A DNA stretch of 64,000 nucleotides, from positions 1-64,000 of the forward strand of contig DAIDKF010000001.1 in assembly GCA_027450185.1 (NCBI GenBank), in the 5' to 3' direction. The stretch's first letter is position 1; each line of letters begins with the position of its first letter. Position numbers and translations under genes: made by a program. This DNA is from Granulicella sp. (GTDB lineage Bacteria; Acidobacteriota; Terriglobia; Terriglobales; Acidobacteriaceae). The notes under the pieces are model-generated. The model saw nothing but the letters and a program-made list of their open reading frames with translations. It searched no databases and had not been told where the DNA came from. This document shows, piece by piece, positions 22,123 through 32,416 of this stretch.

Positions 22123-25100
22123 ATGAACCGCAATCTTATAGAGATTGACGCAACTTACTTCTGGATCATCCGGAGATACCGTTACGTCCTCAGCTTTTCC
22201 GTCTGCCTGATGTTGCTGGTCATGCTGTGTAGTTCGGCGTGGGGCCAGGTGGGCACCGCCTCATTGAGCAGCATTGTGCAGGACCAGACCGGGGCGATTG
22301 TTCCGGGCGCCAAGGTGACTATCCGGAACACGACTAGCGGAGCGCAACGGTCGTTGCAGAGCAATGGAGCAGGGTCGTTTACCTTCTCGGCGCTTCCCAG
22401 CGGCGACTATACACTGACGGTGGAACACAGGGGATTTAAGCAATTGGTCCATCCGGAGATTCATCTGAACCCAGGGGACAGCCTGGCGCTTCCAGATGTG
22501 CGCCTAAGCTTGGGAGATGTGAGCGAAAGCGTTACGGTGAGTACGACGGTGGCAGGGTTGCCGCTGGATAGCGGCCAGCTAAGCTCGACGATTACATCGA
22601 ACGATCTGGAGCGGCTCTCGGTGGTGGGGCGTGATTCGACGGAACTGGAACGCATTCTGCCGGGGTTTGCTATCCGCAACCTAGCGTCGACGAACGCGGC
22701 GCCGGACTATACGCAGGTGGAGATAGGGCAGCCGACGCCATATGCGTCGAATGGCTCGCCGGTGGCAGGCATCACCCTGACGCTGGATGGTGCGAACCTG
22801 ACAGATGCTGGAAACTTCGGGGCGGCGCTGCAGAATATCGACAACTCATTTGTAAGCGAGGTGCAGGTGCAGACGTCGAACTTCGGTGCGGACCAATCGA
22901 ACGGCCCAGTAGTGATCACGGGAGTGACGAAGTCGGGCACGGATAAATATCACGGGTCGGTATACACGTACGCACGCACGTATCAGTTGGACGCTAACGA
23001 CTGGCTGGCGAACTATGACGGCATTGCACGACCCGATGACCGTTATGTGTATCCGGGTGGAACAATCAGCGGACCTGTTCCGCATACAAAGAAAGTTACG
23101 TTCTTCGCTGGCGCAGAGTATGACGCACAGCGCAATATTTATGCGTATGGCAGCTCGGGTAGCGCGATCATCCATGCATTGGTGCCCACTGCCGCGATGC
23201 GTGCGGGCGACTTCAGCCAGGCTGCGTTGGCGGCGTACCTGGGACCAGAGATAAACAATGGGAATTATGGGACGTTCAATGTTGCCCCGACTGTGGGTGA
23301 CGATGGATCAGCGCTGAGCAACGGTAATATTGCGGCGTTTCTGAATCCTGGAGCGATGGCGTTGGTAAATGGCACGCTTCCGTTGCCGACACGGCAGCAG
23401 ACGGGCACGGACGGGTTCAACTACGATGCGCAGAACCTGGTGAACAACAATGTGAGCCAGTTTGTTGGTCGCGTGGATTACAGTGTCACGCCACGCAACA
23501 TTTTCTTCGCGCGGTACAGCTTTGAAAAACAGAAGCAGGGAGAGCCGGAGGTCCCGTATTATTCGCCAGCGTCTTCCAGTGTGATGGGAGGGGTGAATAC
23601 TCCTGGCTATGGCGTGGATAATAACGTGTGGGTGCACAGCGGTGCTGCCAACTACGTGACCCAGTTTACGCCGACGCTGACCAACGAGATGTATGCCACC
23701 ATTACAGCGTTTACGGAGTCGTTTGCAGCGCGAGAGATCGCTGCGCTGCAGAAGACGGGAATCAACTATCCGTATAACGGCGCATTCAACAATAACGATA
23801 CGCAGTATCCGCAGCTAGGAACTTATACGACCTATGGCGGCTTACCTCTGGGGTTGTGGCCGGACTACTCGGAAAACCCGCTAGAGCTAAAGAAGCTGCA
23901 ACCGAACGTCGGCGACAACCTGACCAAGGTGTGGGGTAAGCATACGGTTAAGATCGGCATCTTCAGCCAGCGTACAACCAACAACCAGACGGCGACCAAT
24001 CCTGCGACCAACGGCATCATCCAGGACTACTACTACGGACCTGCGGGAGCGTACTTTGCGGATTACAACGGCACGTATCCGGATGGATCGCCGGCGTATG
24101 GAAAGCCGCACTACAACAGCGGCAATGCGCTGGCGAACTTCTTTGAAGGGCAGATTCAGGATTGGCATCAGCAGAATTTCAATCCTTATACAGACCTGTA
24201 TTTCTGGAACACGGACTTTTACTTGCAGGATACGTGGCATGCAGCATCGAATTTTGTTGTGACCTATGGCGCACGCATTAGCAAGCTGGGTGCGTGGCAG
24301 GATGCGCATGGGATTGGCGCTGCGATCTGGAACCCAGCGCTATACACCTCCACTTACAACGCAACGACAAATCCTCTGCCCGGCATTACGTGGCATGCGG
24401 TTACACCGTCGGTTCCGAACTCTGGTACAGCAGCGCCGCCGCTTTACTTTGAGCCACGCGTCGGATTCTCCTTTGACGTTTTCAAGAACGGAAATACGGT
24501 GCTGCGTGGCGGAGTGGGTGTGTATCGCTTCCATGATTCGGTAACAGATGTGACGAGCCAGTTTGCCGAGGCGGAGAACGTCCGATACACCGATCTGCAA
24601 GGCTTTGGCGATAACACGCTGGAAGGCGTGAATACGCTTCACCTGAATCCGAACACATATGGAGATACGGGCCCAGGCAGCACGGAGACGTATATCTCTC
24701 CGTCGACGATCTATGGGCTCGATCCGACTGACAACAAGGAGCCTGTGACGAATAACTACAGCCTCAGTGTGGCGCAGAAGATGCCGGGCAACTGGATTCT
24801 GCAGGTTTCCTATGCGGGCAACAATACTAATTCCATGATGGACAACGGCACTACGCAGCCCGTGGTGCTGGATAACGTGAACGCGATCCCCGTGGGAACG
24901 TTGTTCACGGCAGCGGCAGCAACGGCAATTAATGCAGCTGCGGGTTACGATGCCTGCAATCCGACAGGTTGCACTCCGGTGCAGGCGGCGAGCCTAGATA
25001 ACATCTACAACTACACCGGCGACAAGGCTGTTCAAAAGGCGAGGCCTTATCCCAATTACAGCCAGATTCTTGTACCAAGGCACAACACATACGCGAACTA

Positions 25101-25911
25101 TAACGGGCTCCAGATCGTAGCGATTAAGCAGGCAGGCAAGTTCAACTTCAATGCGAACTACTCGTTCTCCAAGGCTCTCGGTATTCTGGGTTCGTCGGCG
25201 GATTTTAACTGGACAGCCGGCATCGACCCCTTCCATCTGCAGAATAACTATGGGCCGTTGAACTTCGACCGTTCGCAGGTACTGAACCTGAGCTACTCGT
25301 ATCAGACAGGCAAATATACGGACGCGCGGCTACTGGGCGGCTTCATCAACGGCTGGCTGATCTCGGGAATTACGAATATCCAGAGCGGACCGAATATGCA
25401 GACGGGAGTGAGCCCTTCGCCGGGCTACTACCTGCAGGGTAATATCGGGCAGGGTGCGACGGCATATCCAGTGGAGTCACAGTCGATTCTTGGAACTCCG
25501 GACGTAAACCTGCAGCCGGTGCTGACGTGCAATCCGGCGAAGGGCCTGACAACACATCAGTACCTGAACCCAAACTGCTTTGCGTTGCCGGCGATTGGAA
25601 CCAACGGTCAGTACATCGAGCCCTACGCTCACGGGCCGGCGTTCTTCAACACCGACTTGACACTGGAGAAGAGCATTGGGTTGGGAGACGGGCGCAGTCT
25701 GCACATTCGGTATGCGGCGTTCAACTTCATCAACCATGGGCTGAACAGCTTTGGAACGGGATATGCTTCGCAGACTACGCTGCAGTTGAGCGACACGTCA
25801 CCAAATGGGTCTCCTGCAACGGCAACGTATAACCCGAGTGAGGGTTTTGGATCGGCTCCGTTGAAACTTGGGAGGAGGGTGTCCGAAGTTTCGCTGGTGT
25901 ATTCGTTCTAG
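22123..25911 (+). CDS. Oar-like TonB-dependent receptor with carboxypeptidase-regulatory-like domain
   Basis: GTASLSSIVQDQTGAIVPGAKVTIRNTTSG; PVVITGVTKSGTDKYHGSVYTYART; C-terminal aromatic SLVYSF. ORF opens at 22018; ATG 22123 precedes the signal-like segment. Confidence 0.9.
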   Translation: MNRNLIEIDATYFWIIRRYRYVLSFSVCLMLLVMLCSSAWGQVGTASLSSIVQDQTGAIVPGAKVTIRNTTSGAQRSLQSNGAGSFTFSALPSGDYTLTVEHRGFKQLVHPEIHLNPGDSLALPDVRLSLGDVSESVTVSTTVAGLPLDSGQLSSTITSNDLERLSVVGRDSTELERILPGFAIRNLASTNAAPDYTQVEIGQPTPYASNGSPVAGITLTLDGANLTDAGNFGAALQNIDNSFVSEVQVQTSNFGADQSNGPVVITGVTKSGTDKYHGSVYTYARTYQLDANDWLANYDGIARPDDRYVYPGGTISGPVPHTKKVTFFAGAEYDAQRNIYAYGSSGSAIIHALVPTAAMRAGDFSQAALAAYLGPEINNGNYGTFNVAPTVGDDGSALSNGNIAAFLNPGAMALVNGTLPLPTRQQTGTDGFNYDAQNLVNNNVSQFVGRVDYSVTPRNIFFARYSFEKQKQGEPEVPYYSPASSSVMGGVNTPGYGVDNNVWVHSGAANYVTQFTPTLTNEMYATITAFTESFAAREIAALQKTGINYPYNGAFNNNDTQYPQLGTYTTYGGLPLGLWPDYSENPLELKKLQPNVGDNLTKVWGKHTVKIGIFSQRTTNNQTATNPATNGIIQDYYYGPAGAYFADYNGTYPDGSPAYGKPHYNSGNALANFFEGQIQDWHQQNFNPYTDLYFWNTDFYLQDTWHAASNFVVTYGARISKLGAWQDAHGIGAAIWNPALYTSTYNATTNPLPGITWHAVTPSVPNSGTAAPPLYFEPRVGFSFDVFKNGNTVLRGGVGVYRFHDSVTDVTSQFAEAENVRYTDLQGFGDNTLEGVNTLHLNPNTYGDTGPGSTETYISPSTIYGLDPTDNKEPVTNNYSLSVAQKMPGNWILQVSYAGNNTNSMMDNGTTQPVVLDNVNAIPVGTLFTAAAATAINAAAGYDACNPTGCTPVQAASLDNIYNYTGDKAVQKARPYPNYSQILVPRHNTYANYNGLQIVAIKQAGKFNFNANYSFSKALGILGSSADFNWTAGIDPFHLQNNYGPLNFDRSQVLNLSYSYQTGKYTDARLLGGFINGWLISGITNIQSGPNMQTGVSPSPGYYLQGNIGQGATAYPVESQSILGTPDVNLQPVLTCNPAKGLTTHQYLNPNCFALPAIGTNGQYIEPYAHGPAFFNTDLTLEKSIGLGDGRSLHIRYAAFNFINHGLNSFGTGYASQTTLQLSDTSPNGSPATATYNPSEGFGSAPLKLGRRVSEVSLVYSF

Positions 25912-25925
25912 CCATTCTTCAAGCC

Positions 25926-25965
25926 GTGACGGAGAGACATACCGCCGCGGCTTTTTCTTTTAGGG
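25926..25965 (+). terminator. Rho-independent terminator downstream of the TonB receptor
   Basis: AAGCCG...CGCGGCTTTTTCTTTT hairpin followed by a T-rich run. Confidence 0.6.
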
Positions 25966-25971
25966 GACTTT

Positions 25972-28548
25972 GTGGAGAATCAAATATCCGGTCGATGGGT
26001 CTCGGGGTCAATTGCTTCGTTGATTTTGTATGTCGTTGTCGCGGGTATTAGCGCGAGGGCGCAGACACAGGCGAGTGGTGCTGAGGAGGCTGCCAGCTTT
26101 TCGAAGCTGACGTCCTCTGTGGCGTTACGCAACGGGGTAGACCTGCGTGATGGAGGGCTGAGAATGCAGATCACAGCGCTGCGTGATGATGTGCTACGGA
26201 TTCGGGCGTCACGCACAGATGTGTTACCAGAGGATGCGAGCTGGGCGGTGCTGCCGGAGGCGCGAAGAGCATCGGTGGCAGTGCAGCAGGAGAGCAGTGC
26301 ACGTACGGTGCGATTCCGTACTTCGAAATTGGAGGTGAGGGTCGACCGCGCGACGGGATTAATAACTCTTATGGATGCTGAGGGGCATGTGCTGCAACAG
26401 GACGCGGAGCCGATGCAGTTTGAGGGCAAGCGGTTTTGCGCAGCGGAAACGATGCCTCTTGATGAGCACTACTTTGGACTGGGCGATAAGACAGGGGCAT
26501 TTGACCATCGTGAGGAAGCGTTCCGGATGTGGAACACAGACGCTTATGCGTGGCAGGAGTCGACCGATCCGCTGTACAAGAGCATTCCGTTCTACTTGAC
26601 GTATCGCGCGGGTGTGTCGCTGGGCGTGTTGATGGATAACACATGGCCTTCGTCATTTGACTTTGGGAAGACGCTGGAAAACACGATGCAGTATTGTGTG
26701 GATGGGGGGGCGGCGGATGTATACGTGTTGTATGGCCCCACTGCGAAGCAGGTGTTGAAGAGTTATGCATGGCTGACAGGACCGACGCCGCTGCCACCAC
26801 TGTGGACGCTGGGGTTTCAGCAATCACGTTACAGCTATATGACCGAGGCGCGGGTGCTGGAAGTGGCCGAACGGTTGCGCAAGGACCGGATTCCGTCGGA
26901 TGCGATTTATCTGGACATCGACTACCAGAATAAGAATCGACCGTTCACGATCAATACGCAGGCGTTTCCGGATATTCCGGGGATGGTCAAGACGCTGCAT
27001 GAGCAGAAGTTTCATGTGGTGGCGATTACGGACCTGCACATTGCGTACCTGCCGGGACAGGACTATGCGCCGTTCAACAGCGGGATGGCGGGGGATGACT
27101 TTGTAAAGAATCCAGACGGGTCAGTGTATGTGGGAAAGGTTTGGCCAGGGCCGAGCGTATTTCCTGACTTCACGAAGCGGAGTGCGCGGGTGTGGTGGAG
27201 CACGCTGTACAAGGGTTTTACGGAGATGGGTATCGATGGGTTCTGGAATGACATGAATGAGCCTTCGGTGTTCGATGAGTTGAAGACGATGCCGTGTTCG
27301 ACCGTGCATCAGCTCGATGAGCCGGGGTTTGCAGAGCGCACGGCTACGCATTGCGAGATTCATAACGTGTATGGGATGGAGAACTCGCGGGCTACGTTTG
27401 AGGGGCAACTGGCGCTGCGCCCGGATATGCGACCGTTTGTGCTGACTCGCGCGACGTATGCGGGAGGACAGCGTTACGCAGCTACATGGACGGGCGACAA
27501 CTCCGCCACTTGGAATCACCTCCGGCTAACGACTTCGATGCTGAAAAACCTGGGGCTGAGCGGATTTGCACTGGCCGGGGCGGACGTGGGAGGATATGCG
27601 GGCACGCCCACACCAGAGCTGCTGACAAAGTGGATCGAGATTGGCGCGTTCCAGCCGATCGATCGTGATCATGCGGAGAAGGGCACAGGTGACCATGAGG
27701 TATGGGCCAATGGGCTGGCGCAGGAGGATATCCGCCGGCGGTTTATTGAGACACGTTACCGGCTGCTTCCGTACCTCTATACCATTACCGAGGAGGACAC
27801 ACATACGGGCCTGCCGCTGCTGCGGCCGCTATTTTTGGAGTTTCCAGATGCTGCATCTGACCACCACCCTCTGGATGTGGATGTAAATACGTCGGGCGAG
27901 TTCATGGTAGGGCCGGACCTGCTGGTCGCTGCTCCAGCATTCGAGGACAAGGCGGACGACTATGATGCAACACTTCCATCGCGTGGCTGGTATGACTTTT
28001 GGACTGGCAAGGAAGTAGCCGAGGACAAGGAGCAACTGCAAACAGGGGGTATGCTGCCAGGGATCGGCGCAGGACTGGCGTTGCCGACGGTGCGTGTCCA
28101 TCGCGAATTGGCTACACTGCCGGTATTTGTACGGCCCGGAGCGATTATTCCGATGGAGCCGCTAGTGCAGAGTACCGAAGAGCGCCCGAAAGGACCATTG
28201 ACGCTGCGCGTCTTTGCGGGAGCGGACTGCGGCGGGCATCTGTATCAGGATGATGGCCGGAGCTTTGCTTACAAGCAGGGAGCATTTCTTCGCATGAGCT
28301 TTACCTGCGAGGCTACAGCGGACCATCGCCGCGTGAGTGTTCGGGTAGGAAAGCACGAGGGGACGTACCCGGCATGGTGGAAAGAGCTTGCCGTCCAGGT
28401 GAACGGTCTGAATGGAAAAGCCTCAGTGGTTACCGTAAATGGCAAGATCGCTGCACACGTCGACGACGGTCATTCGGTAACAATCGAAACACTGGATGCG
28501 GGTGATGGAATGGATATTGTAGTGCGATCGACGGGCGACGGCCAGTAA
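25972..28548 (+). CDS. GH31 alpha-glucosidase/alpha-xylosidase, secreted (GTG start)
   Basis: FYLTYRAGVSLGVLMDNTWPSSFDFG; GIDGFWNDMNEPSVF; FVLTRATYAGGQRYAATWTGDNSATW. Confidence 0.93.
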   Translation: MENQISGRWVSGSIASLILYVVVAGISARAQTQASGAEEAASFSKLTSSVALRNGVDLRDGGLRMQITALRDDVLRIRASRTDVLPEDASWAVLPEARRASVAVQQESSARTVRFRTSKLEVRVDRATGLITLMDAEGHVLQQDAEPMQFEGKRFCAAETMPLDEHYFGLGDKTGAFDHREEAFRMWNTDAYAWQESTDPLYKSIPFYLTYRAGVSLGVLMDNTWPSSFDFGKTLENTMQYCVDGGAADVYVLYGPTAKQVLKSYAWLTGPTPLPPLWTLGFQQSRYSYMTEARVLEVAERLRKDRIPSDAIYLDIDYQNKNRPFTINTQAFPDIPGMVKTLHEQKFHVVAITDLHIAYLPGQDYAPFNSGMAGDDFVKNPDGSVYVGKVWPGPSVFPDFTKRSARVWWSTLYKGFTEMGIDGFWNDMNEPSVFDELKTMPCSTVHQLDEPGFAERTATHCEIHNVYGMENSRATFEGQLALRPDMRPFVLTRATYAGGQRYAATWTGDNSATWNHLRLTTSMLKNLGLSGFALAGADVGGYAGTPTPELLTKWIEIGAFQPIDRDHAEKGTGDHEVWANGLAQEDIRRRFIETRYRLLPYLYTITEEDTHTGLPLLRPLFLEFPDAASDHHPLDVDVNTSGEFMVGPDLLVAAPAFEDKADDYDATLPSRGWYDFWTGKEVAEDKEQLQTGGMLPGIGAGLALPTVRVHRELATLPVFVRPGAIIPMEPLVQSTEERPKGPLTLRVFAGADCGGHLYQDDGRSFAYKQGAFLRMSFTCEATADHRRVSVRVGKHEGTYPAWWKELAVQVNGLNGKASVVTVNGKIAAHVDDGHSVTIETLDAGDGMDIVVRSTGDGQ

Positions 28549-28578
28549 TGGTCACCTGAATTAAGGACCGGCGCATAT

Positions 28579-29330
28579 TCAGATTTCGAGTAGCGTGAGC
28601 AGATAGGGAGATGCTCCAAACGGCTTTGAGAATTTGCCGTGTTTGACCAGGTTGAGGCGATTCGGTTGAAGGATGGAGAACTGTTGTGCAGCGTGGCCAG
28701 CCCGTTTGCGGTACAGGTCTTCGCCGAAGCCGGGGGCAAGTGCCAGGTGCGGTTTGTTTTCGGTCCTCCAGCGCTGGCGGATCACGGAGTTCAACCGCTC
28801 CGCATCGGAGCTGAGGCTGGTGACGTAGTACCGAATCTCGCGCTCGGTTTTACCGGTGGCCTTGTGATACCGTTCCGACTCGATACGCACCAACACCTGC
28901 AGAGAGGCCATTCGGATGCCTTTTCGATCAGGCCAGGATCGGCCAGCACCGAAGACTTGCGTCGCTCGCCCCGCCCGTGGCCACAGCCGATTTCCTCGGC
29001 CACTGCGTTGGACTCCAACGACAGAAACAAGTCTTTTACCTGTTCGTCAAAAGCTTTCTTCTCCTTGACCGCCAGGACATAGTCGGTTGACTTTGTCGAT
29101 GATCTGGCGGGCGATCCCGAGATGTCAGCCCATGGCGTCAATGGTTACCCGGTTGAACGTATCGTGCGATGAAATGCCTGATGGGAGCGTCAGGAACGCC
29201 TTTACCGCGCCAGCTTATCTTCGCCGAACTCGGCGATGTCGTTCCAAGAGAAAACGGTTCATGTCGCGTTTTACGGTATGGCGTTCAAAACATCGCTGAA
29301 TCAAGCATCGTCTAATTCCGCTATGCTGTT
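28579..29330 (-). pseudogene. Degraded ISAs1-family transposase, frameshifted
   Basis: C-terminal REIRYYVTSLSSDAERLNSVIRQRWRTENKPHLAL...GHAAQQFSILQPNRLNLVKH; middle STDYVLAVKEKKAFDEQVKDLF in another frame; N-terminal FGEDKLAR-like motif further right. Confidence 0.85.
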
Positions 29331-29348
29331 GATCTGAAAAGGAAAGAA

Positions 29349-29424
29349 TGGTGGACGCGGTAGGGATCGAACCTACGACCAGTCGATTAAGAGTCGAATG
29401 CTCTACCAGCTGAGCTACGCGTCC
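29349..29424 (-). tRNA. tRNA-Lys(CTT)
   Basis: GGACGCG/CGCGTCC acceptor, A discriminator, CCA encoded, anticodon loop CTCTTAA, T-loop GTTCGATCC. Confidence 0.97.
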
Positions 29425-29516
29425 AGACCTTGAACCTTGCCGTGGAGGCAAAGAGCGAACTACAGGTAGATCGCCAAGGGATGCGCGGGGAACCTCACCG
29501 CACCTGAAAAGGATAA

Positions 29517-29551
29517 CACGATCCGGCACCCGAGCGCAGCACCGGATCGTG
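29517..29551 (-). terminator. Strong hairpin downstream of mqnD
   Basis: CACGATCCGG...CCGGATCGTG 10-bp perfect stem; weak T-tract. Confidence 0.45.
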
Positions 29552-29588
29552 AGGAAATCAGCGGCCGGACCTGGCAGCCGGCAGAAGG

Positions 29589-30443
29589 TTAGCCAACGAA
29601 GTCGACGTTGGCCTTGTGGGGAATGATGCCGCGTTCGTAGCCCATGTCCAGCAGCTTGCGGATGGCTACACGACCGTCATCGCCATAGTTCAAGGTGCGT
29701 TCGTTGACGTACATGCCGACGAAGCGGTTAGCCATGGAGGGGTCGAGATCACGCGCAAACTGCATGGCATACTCGAGCGCCGCCTCACGGTGATCGAGCG
29801 CGTGCTGGATGCTCTCACGCAGGGCGTTGGTGGTGACCATTTGCACGTCATGGCCGAGGGAACGGCGAATCGCGTTGCCGCCGAGGGGGAGGGGAAGGCC
29901 GGTTTGTTCGTTCCACCAGACGCCGAGATCCAGAATCTTGGTGAGGCCATCGCGGCCATAGGTGAGCTGGCCTTCATGGATAATCAGGCCGGCGTCGAAC
30001 TCGCCCGAGACGACCGCGGGAATGATCTTGTCGAAGTCGACGGTGACGGTCTCGACCTCCGGCGCGAAAAGCTTCAGCGTGAGGTAGGCGGTGGTGAGCG
30101 TTCCGGGGACGGCGATGCGGAGCTTCCTGACCTCGTCGAGGGTGTAATTCTTCGCTGCCACGATCATGGGACCGTAGCTGTCGCCGACCGAGCCACCGCA
30201 TGCCATCAGGGTGTAGTTCTCCTGGACGTAGGGGTAGGCATGGAAGCTGATCGCCGTCACGTCGTAGTACTGATCGGTCATGGCGCGATGGTTCAACGCC
30301 TCGATGTCGGTGAGTGTGTGGGTGAACTTGTAGCCCGGTACGCGCACTTTGTTGGTGGCAAGACCATAGAACATAAAGGCGTCGTCGGAGTCGGGGCTAT
30401 GGGCAATCTTAATCTCGCGAACTTCTGATGCTGCAGTCGTCAT
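29589..30443 (-). CDS. mqnD: MqnD-like 1,4-dihydroxy-6-naphthoate synthase (futalosine menaquinone pathway)
   Basis: EIKIAHSPDSDDAFMFYGLA; DVTAISFHAYPYV; GLIIHEGQLTYGRDGLTKILDLGVWWNEQTGLPLPLGGNAI. Start set at MTTAASEV within the longer ORF. Confidence 0.85.
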   Translation of the reverse strand: MTTAASEVREIKIAHSPDSDDAFMFYGLATNKVRVPGYKFTHTLTDIEALNHRAMTDQYYDVTAISFHAYPYVQENYTLMACGGSVGDSYGPMIVAAKNYTLDEVRKLRIAVPGTLTTAYLTLKLFAPEVETVTVDFDKIIPAVVSGEFDAGLIIHEGQLTYGRDGLTKILDLGVWWNEQTGLPLPLGGNAIRRSLGHDVQMVTTNALRESIQHALDHREAALEYAMQFARDLDPSMANRFVGMYVNERTLNYGDDGRVAIRKLLDMGYERGIIPHKANVDFVG

Positions 30444-30523
30444 GTGTCCCTTTGGAGCTTTGCTTGTTAGGAGGAGTGCGCTGGAGAGCCACTCCTGTTT
30501 GGTCATCCGTGGATGACTGAGAT

Positions 30524-31117
30524 TTAGATGCGTGGAGCGCGGGCCAGGGTGCTGTATACGCCCGCTGCTATCACAACCTTGACGAGTTCCCCGGGGAGAA
30601 AGGGAGCTACGGCGGAGATCCAGGTGGCGTGCAGGGAGAGATGGCCCAGATACATCAACCAGGAGGCGCCAGAGACGATGAGCACGGCCATGGCCAAAGT
30701 TCCAGCCACAAACGCGGCCACAAACCGGGGAGTTCGAGTGGTGAGGCCTCGCGTGAGGGCGCCAACGACGGCCGCCACAAGGGGGTAGGCCATGAGGAAG
30801 CCGCCGGTGGGGCCAAACAACTGCGCCAGACCGCCCAGGCCAGTCGGACTGAAGACGGGAAGGCCCATCGCTCCTTCAGCGAGATAGGCGAGCATGGTCA
30901 GGAAGCCAGCGACGGGGCCGAGTGCCAGACCCACCCCCAACACGGCGAGCGGCTGCAGGGTGAGCGGGACGGGCGTGAAGGGCAGGGGGATCGCAACGTG
31001 AGCTGCTGCTGCGACGACCACCGTGGCGGAGAGGCCGATCAGGATTCTGCCGGGAGTTGTCGCAGCAAAGGCTGTGAGGCTTTGCGTGGGGGAGGAGTGT
31101 ACAGTGGCGGTTTGCAT
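30524..31117 (-). CDS. bioY: BioY-family biotin transporter component
   Basis: IPLPFTPVPLTLQPLAVLGVGLALGPVAGFLTMLAYLAEGAMGLPVFSPTGLGGLAQLFGPTGGFLMAYPL. Confidence 0.92.
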   Translation of the reverse strand: MQTATVHSSPTQSLTAFAATTPGRILIGLSATVVVAAAAHVAIPLPFTPVPLTLQPLAVLGVGLALGPVAGFLTMLAYLAEGAMGLPVFSPTGLGGLAQLFGPTGGFLMAYPLVAAVVGALTRGLTTRTPRFVAAFVAGTLAMAVLIVSGASWLMYLGHLSLHATWISAVAPFLPGELVKVVIAAGVYSTLARAPRI

Positions 31118-31192
31118 AGTGGTCTCTCAGTGTTGAGGGTCTTTCAGCGTTTGAATCACGTGCTTCGAGGGTTACGTCGGTCCTGCTTCGAT

Positions 31193-31342
31193 CTACGGTC
31201 TGCCCTTCACATCGGTGACTGGCTCGTTTTGCGGCTCACGATGATGGAGCCGCCGAGCCTGTTGCACATGCCGTGCAATCGCGACGGAGGCCCAGAGGAG
31301 TGCGACCAGGGCCAGCATCGAGATGAAAAAGAGGACGCGCAT
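31193..31342 (-). CDS. Small membrane protein (49 aa)
   Basis: MRVLFFISMLALVALLWASVAIARHVQQARRLHH..., one TM helix with basic juxtamembrane segment. Confidence 0.4.
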   Translation of the reverse strand: MRVLFFISMLALVALLWASVAIARHVQQARRLHHREPQNEPVTDVKGRP

Positions 31343-31529
31343 GGGGCCCTCCAAGGATACCAAAGCTGGCGGTGCGAAACGAAATGCAGACGGCAGGGAT
31401 ATTGCGCCTGGCGCCGGGTGTCGACGAGTCTGGTTCACGCCGGCGGATACTGGCCCCGCTCCACGCTGGAGTGGGCGATACTTTTACAAAGCCCTGCGTT
31501 GCAGGAGATGAACCGGCGAGGCCCCAGAG

Positions 31530-31940
31530 TTGGCAACCATGCACCATAGATTGAAACTGACCGCGAAGCTGCCGGCACTGGCCGGAGCTGCGAAGGACAG
31601 GGTCTATCTGTGGCGGCGGCGCGGCGCGACGATGGCCACCGGATCCCTTGCGCTGATGATGTTCTATGGCGTCATCTTTGGACATAACGGCGTGACGGCC
31701 TATATACACAAGCGCGAAGAGGCCAGGGAGTTGCAACAACAGATGCAACAGTTGCAGAAAGAAAATGAGCGACTGAATGAGCACATCGATCGCTTGCAGA
31801 GTGATCCAGATGCGATTGAGCATGAGGCTCGCGAAGAACTGCACTACACGCGTGCTGGCGAGGTGATCTACACGCTGCCCGGTGCGGGTGCGGATGCCTC
31901 GAAAGCGACCGGCTCCACCACGCCCAGTTCAAAGCAGTAG
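31530..31940 (+). CDS. Septum formation initiator (FtsB/DivIC-like)
   Basis: One TM plus coiled coil REEARELQQQMQQLQKENERLNEHIDRLQSDPDAIEHEAREELHYTRAGEVIYTLP. Confidence 0.85.
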   Translation: MATMHHRLKLTAKLPALAGAAKDRVYLWRRRGATMATGSLALMMFYGVIFGHNGVTAYIHKREEARELQQQMQQLQKENERLNEHIDRLQSDPDAIEHEAREELHYTRAGEVIYTLPGAGADASKATGSTTPSSKQ

Positions 31941-32416
31941 ATTTCTGCCGATCCTGTTTTGTGGACCTTCATCAGTCAGATGGGAATCCTCCTTTATGGA
32001 TGAGAACGCTCGCGGAAGACTCCTCTGCTAGAAGTCCCGTCCTATTCTGCCGATAGAAATAGATGGCGAGGCTTTCCTGTGGAAGCGAGCGAATATGGGT
32101 ACGGTTCCTGTAGTCAATATTTCTCCACTAACGATTACGCAGTCCGATGAGCCGAGGCTGGAGCCGCTGGTGCCTGTCGCGCGGATAGAGAGCCCGTCCG
32201 CAAGTACGGATGAAACCTACTCGCCCAGCGGAGAGCCGACCGCCAGCGGTTCAGCGGATGGGGAGTCGGAGGATCGATACTCGGAGGATCGATGCGATGA
32301 TTCCGCCGAGGATACCCAAGCGCAGCACTCATCCAACGAGCCGAGCGAGACGCAGGCGATCGACCTGTTCGCGTGAGATTTCAGGCAGGGAGGGACTGAG
32401 GTTCGGGGGGGCTGGA

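Noticed and set aside
29616-30428. 270-aa plus-strand ORF
   Set aside because: Antisense to mqnD, whose product is clearly recognisable.
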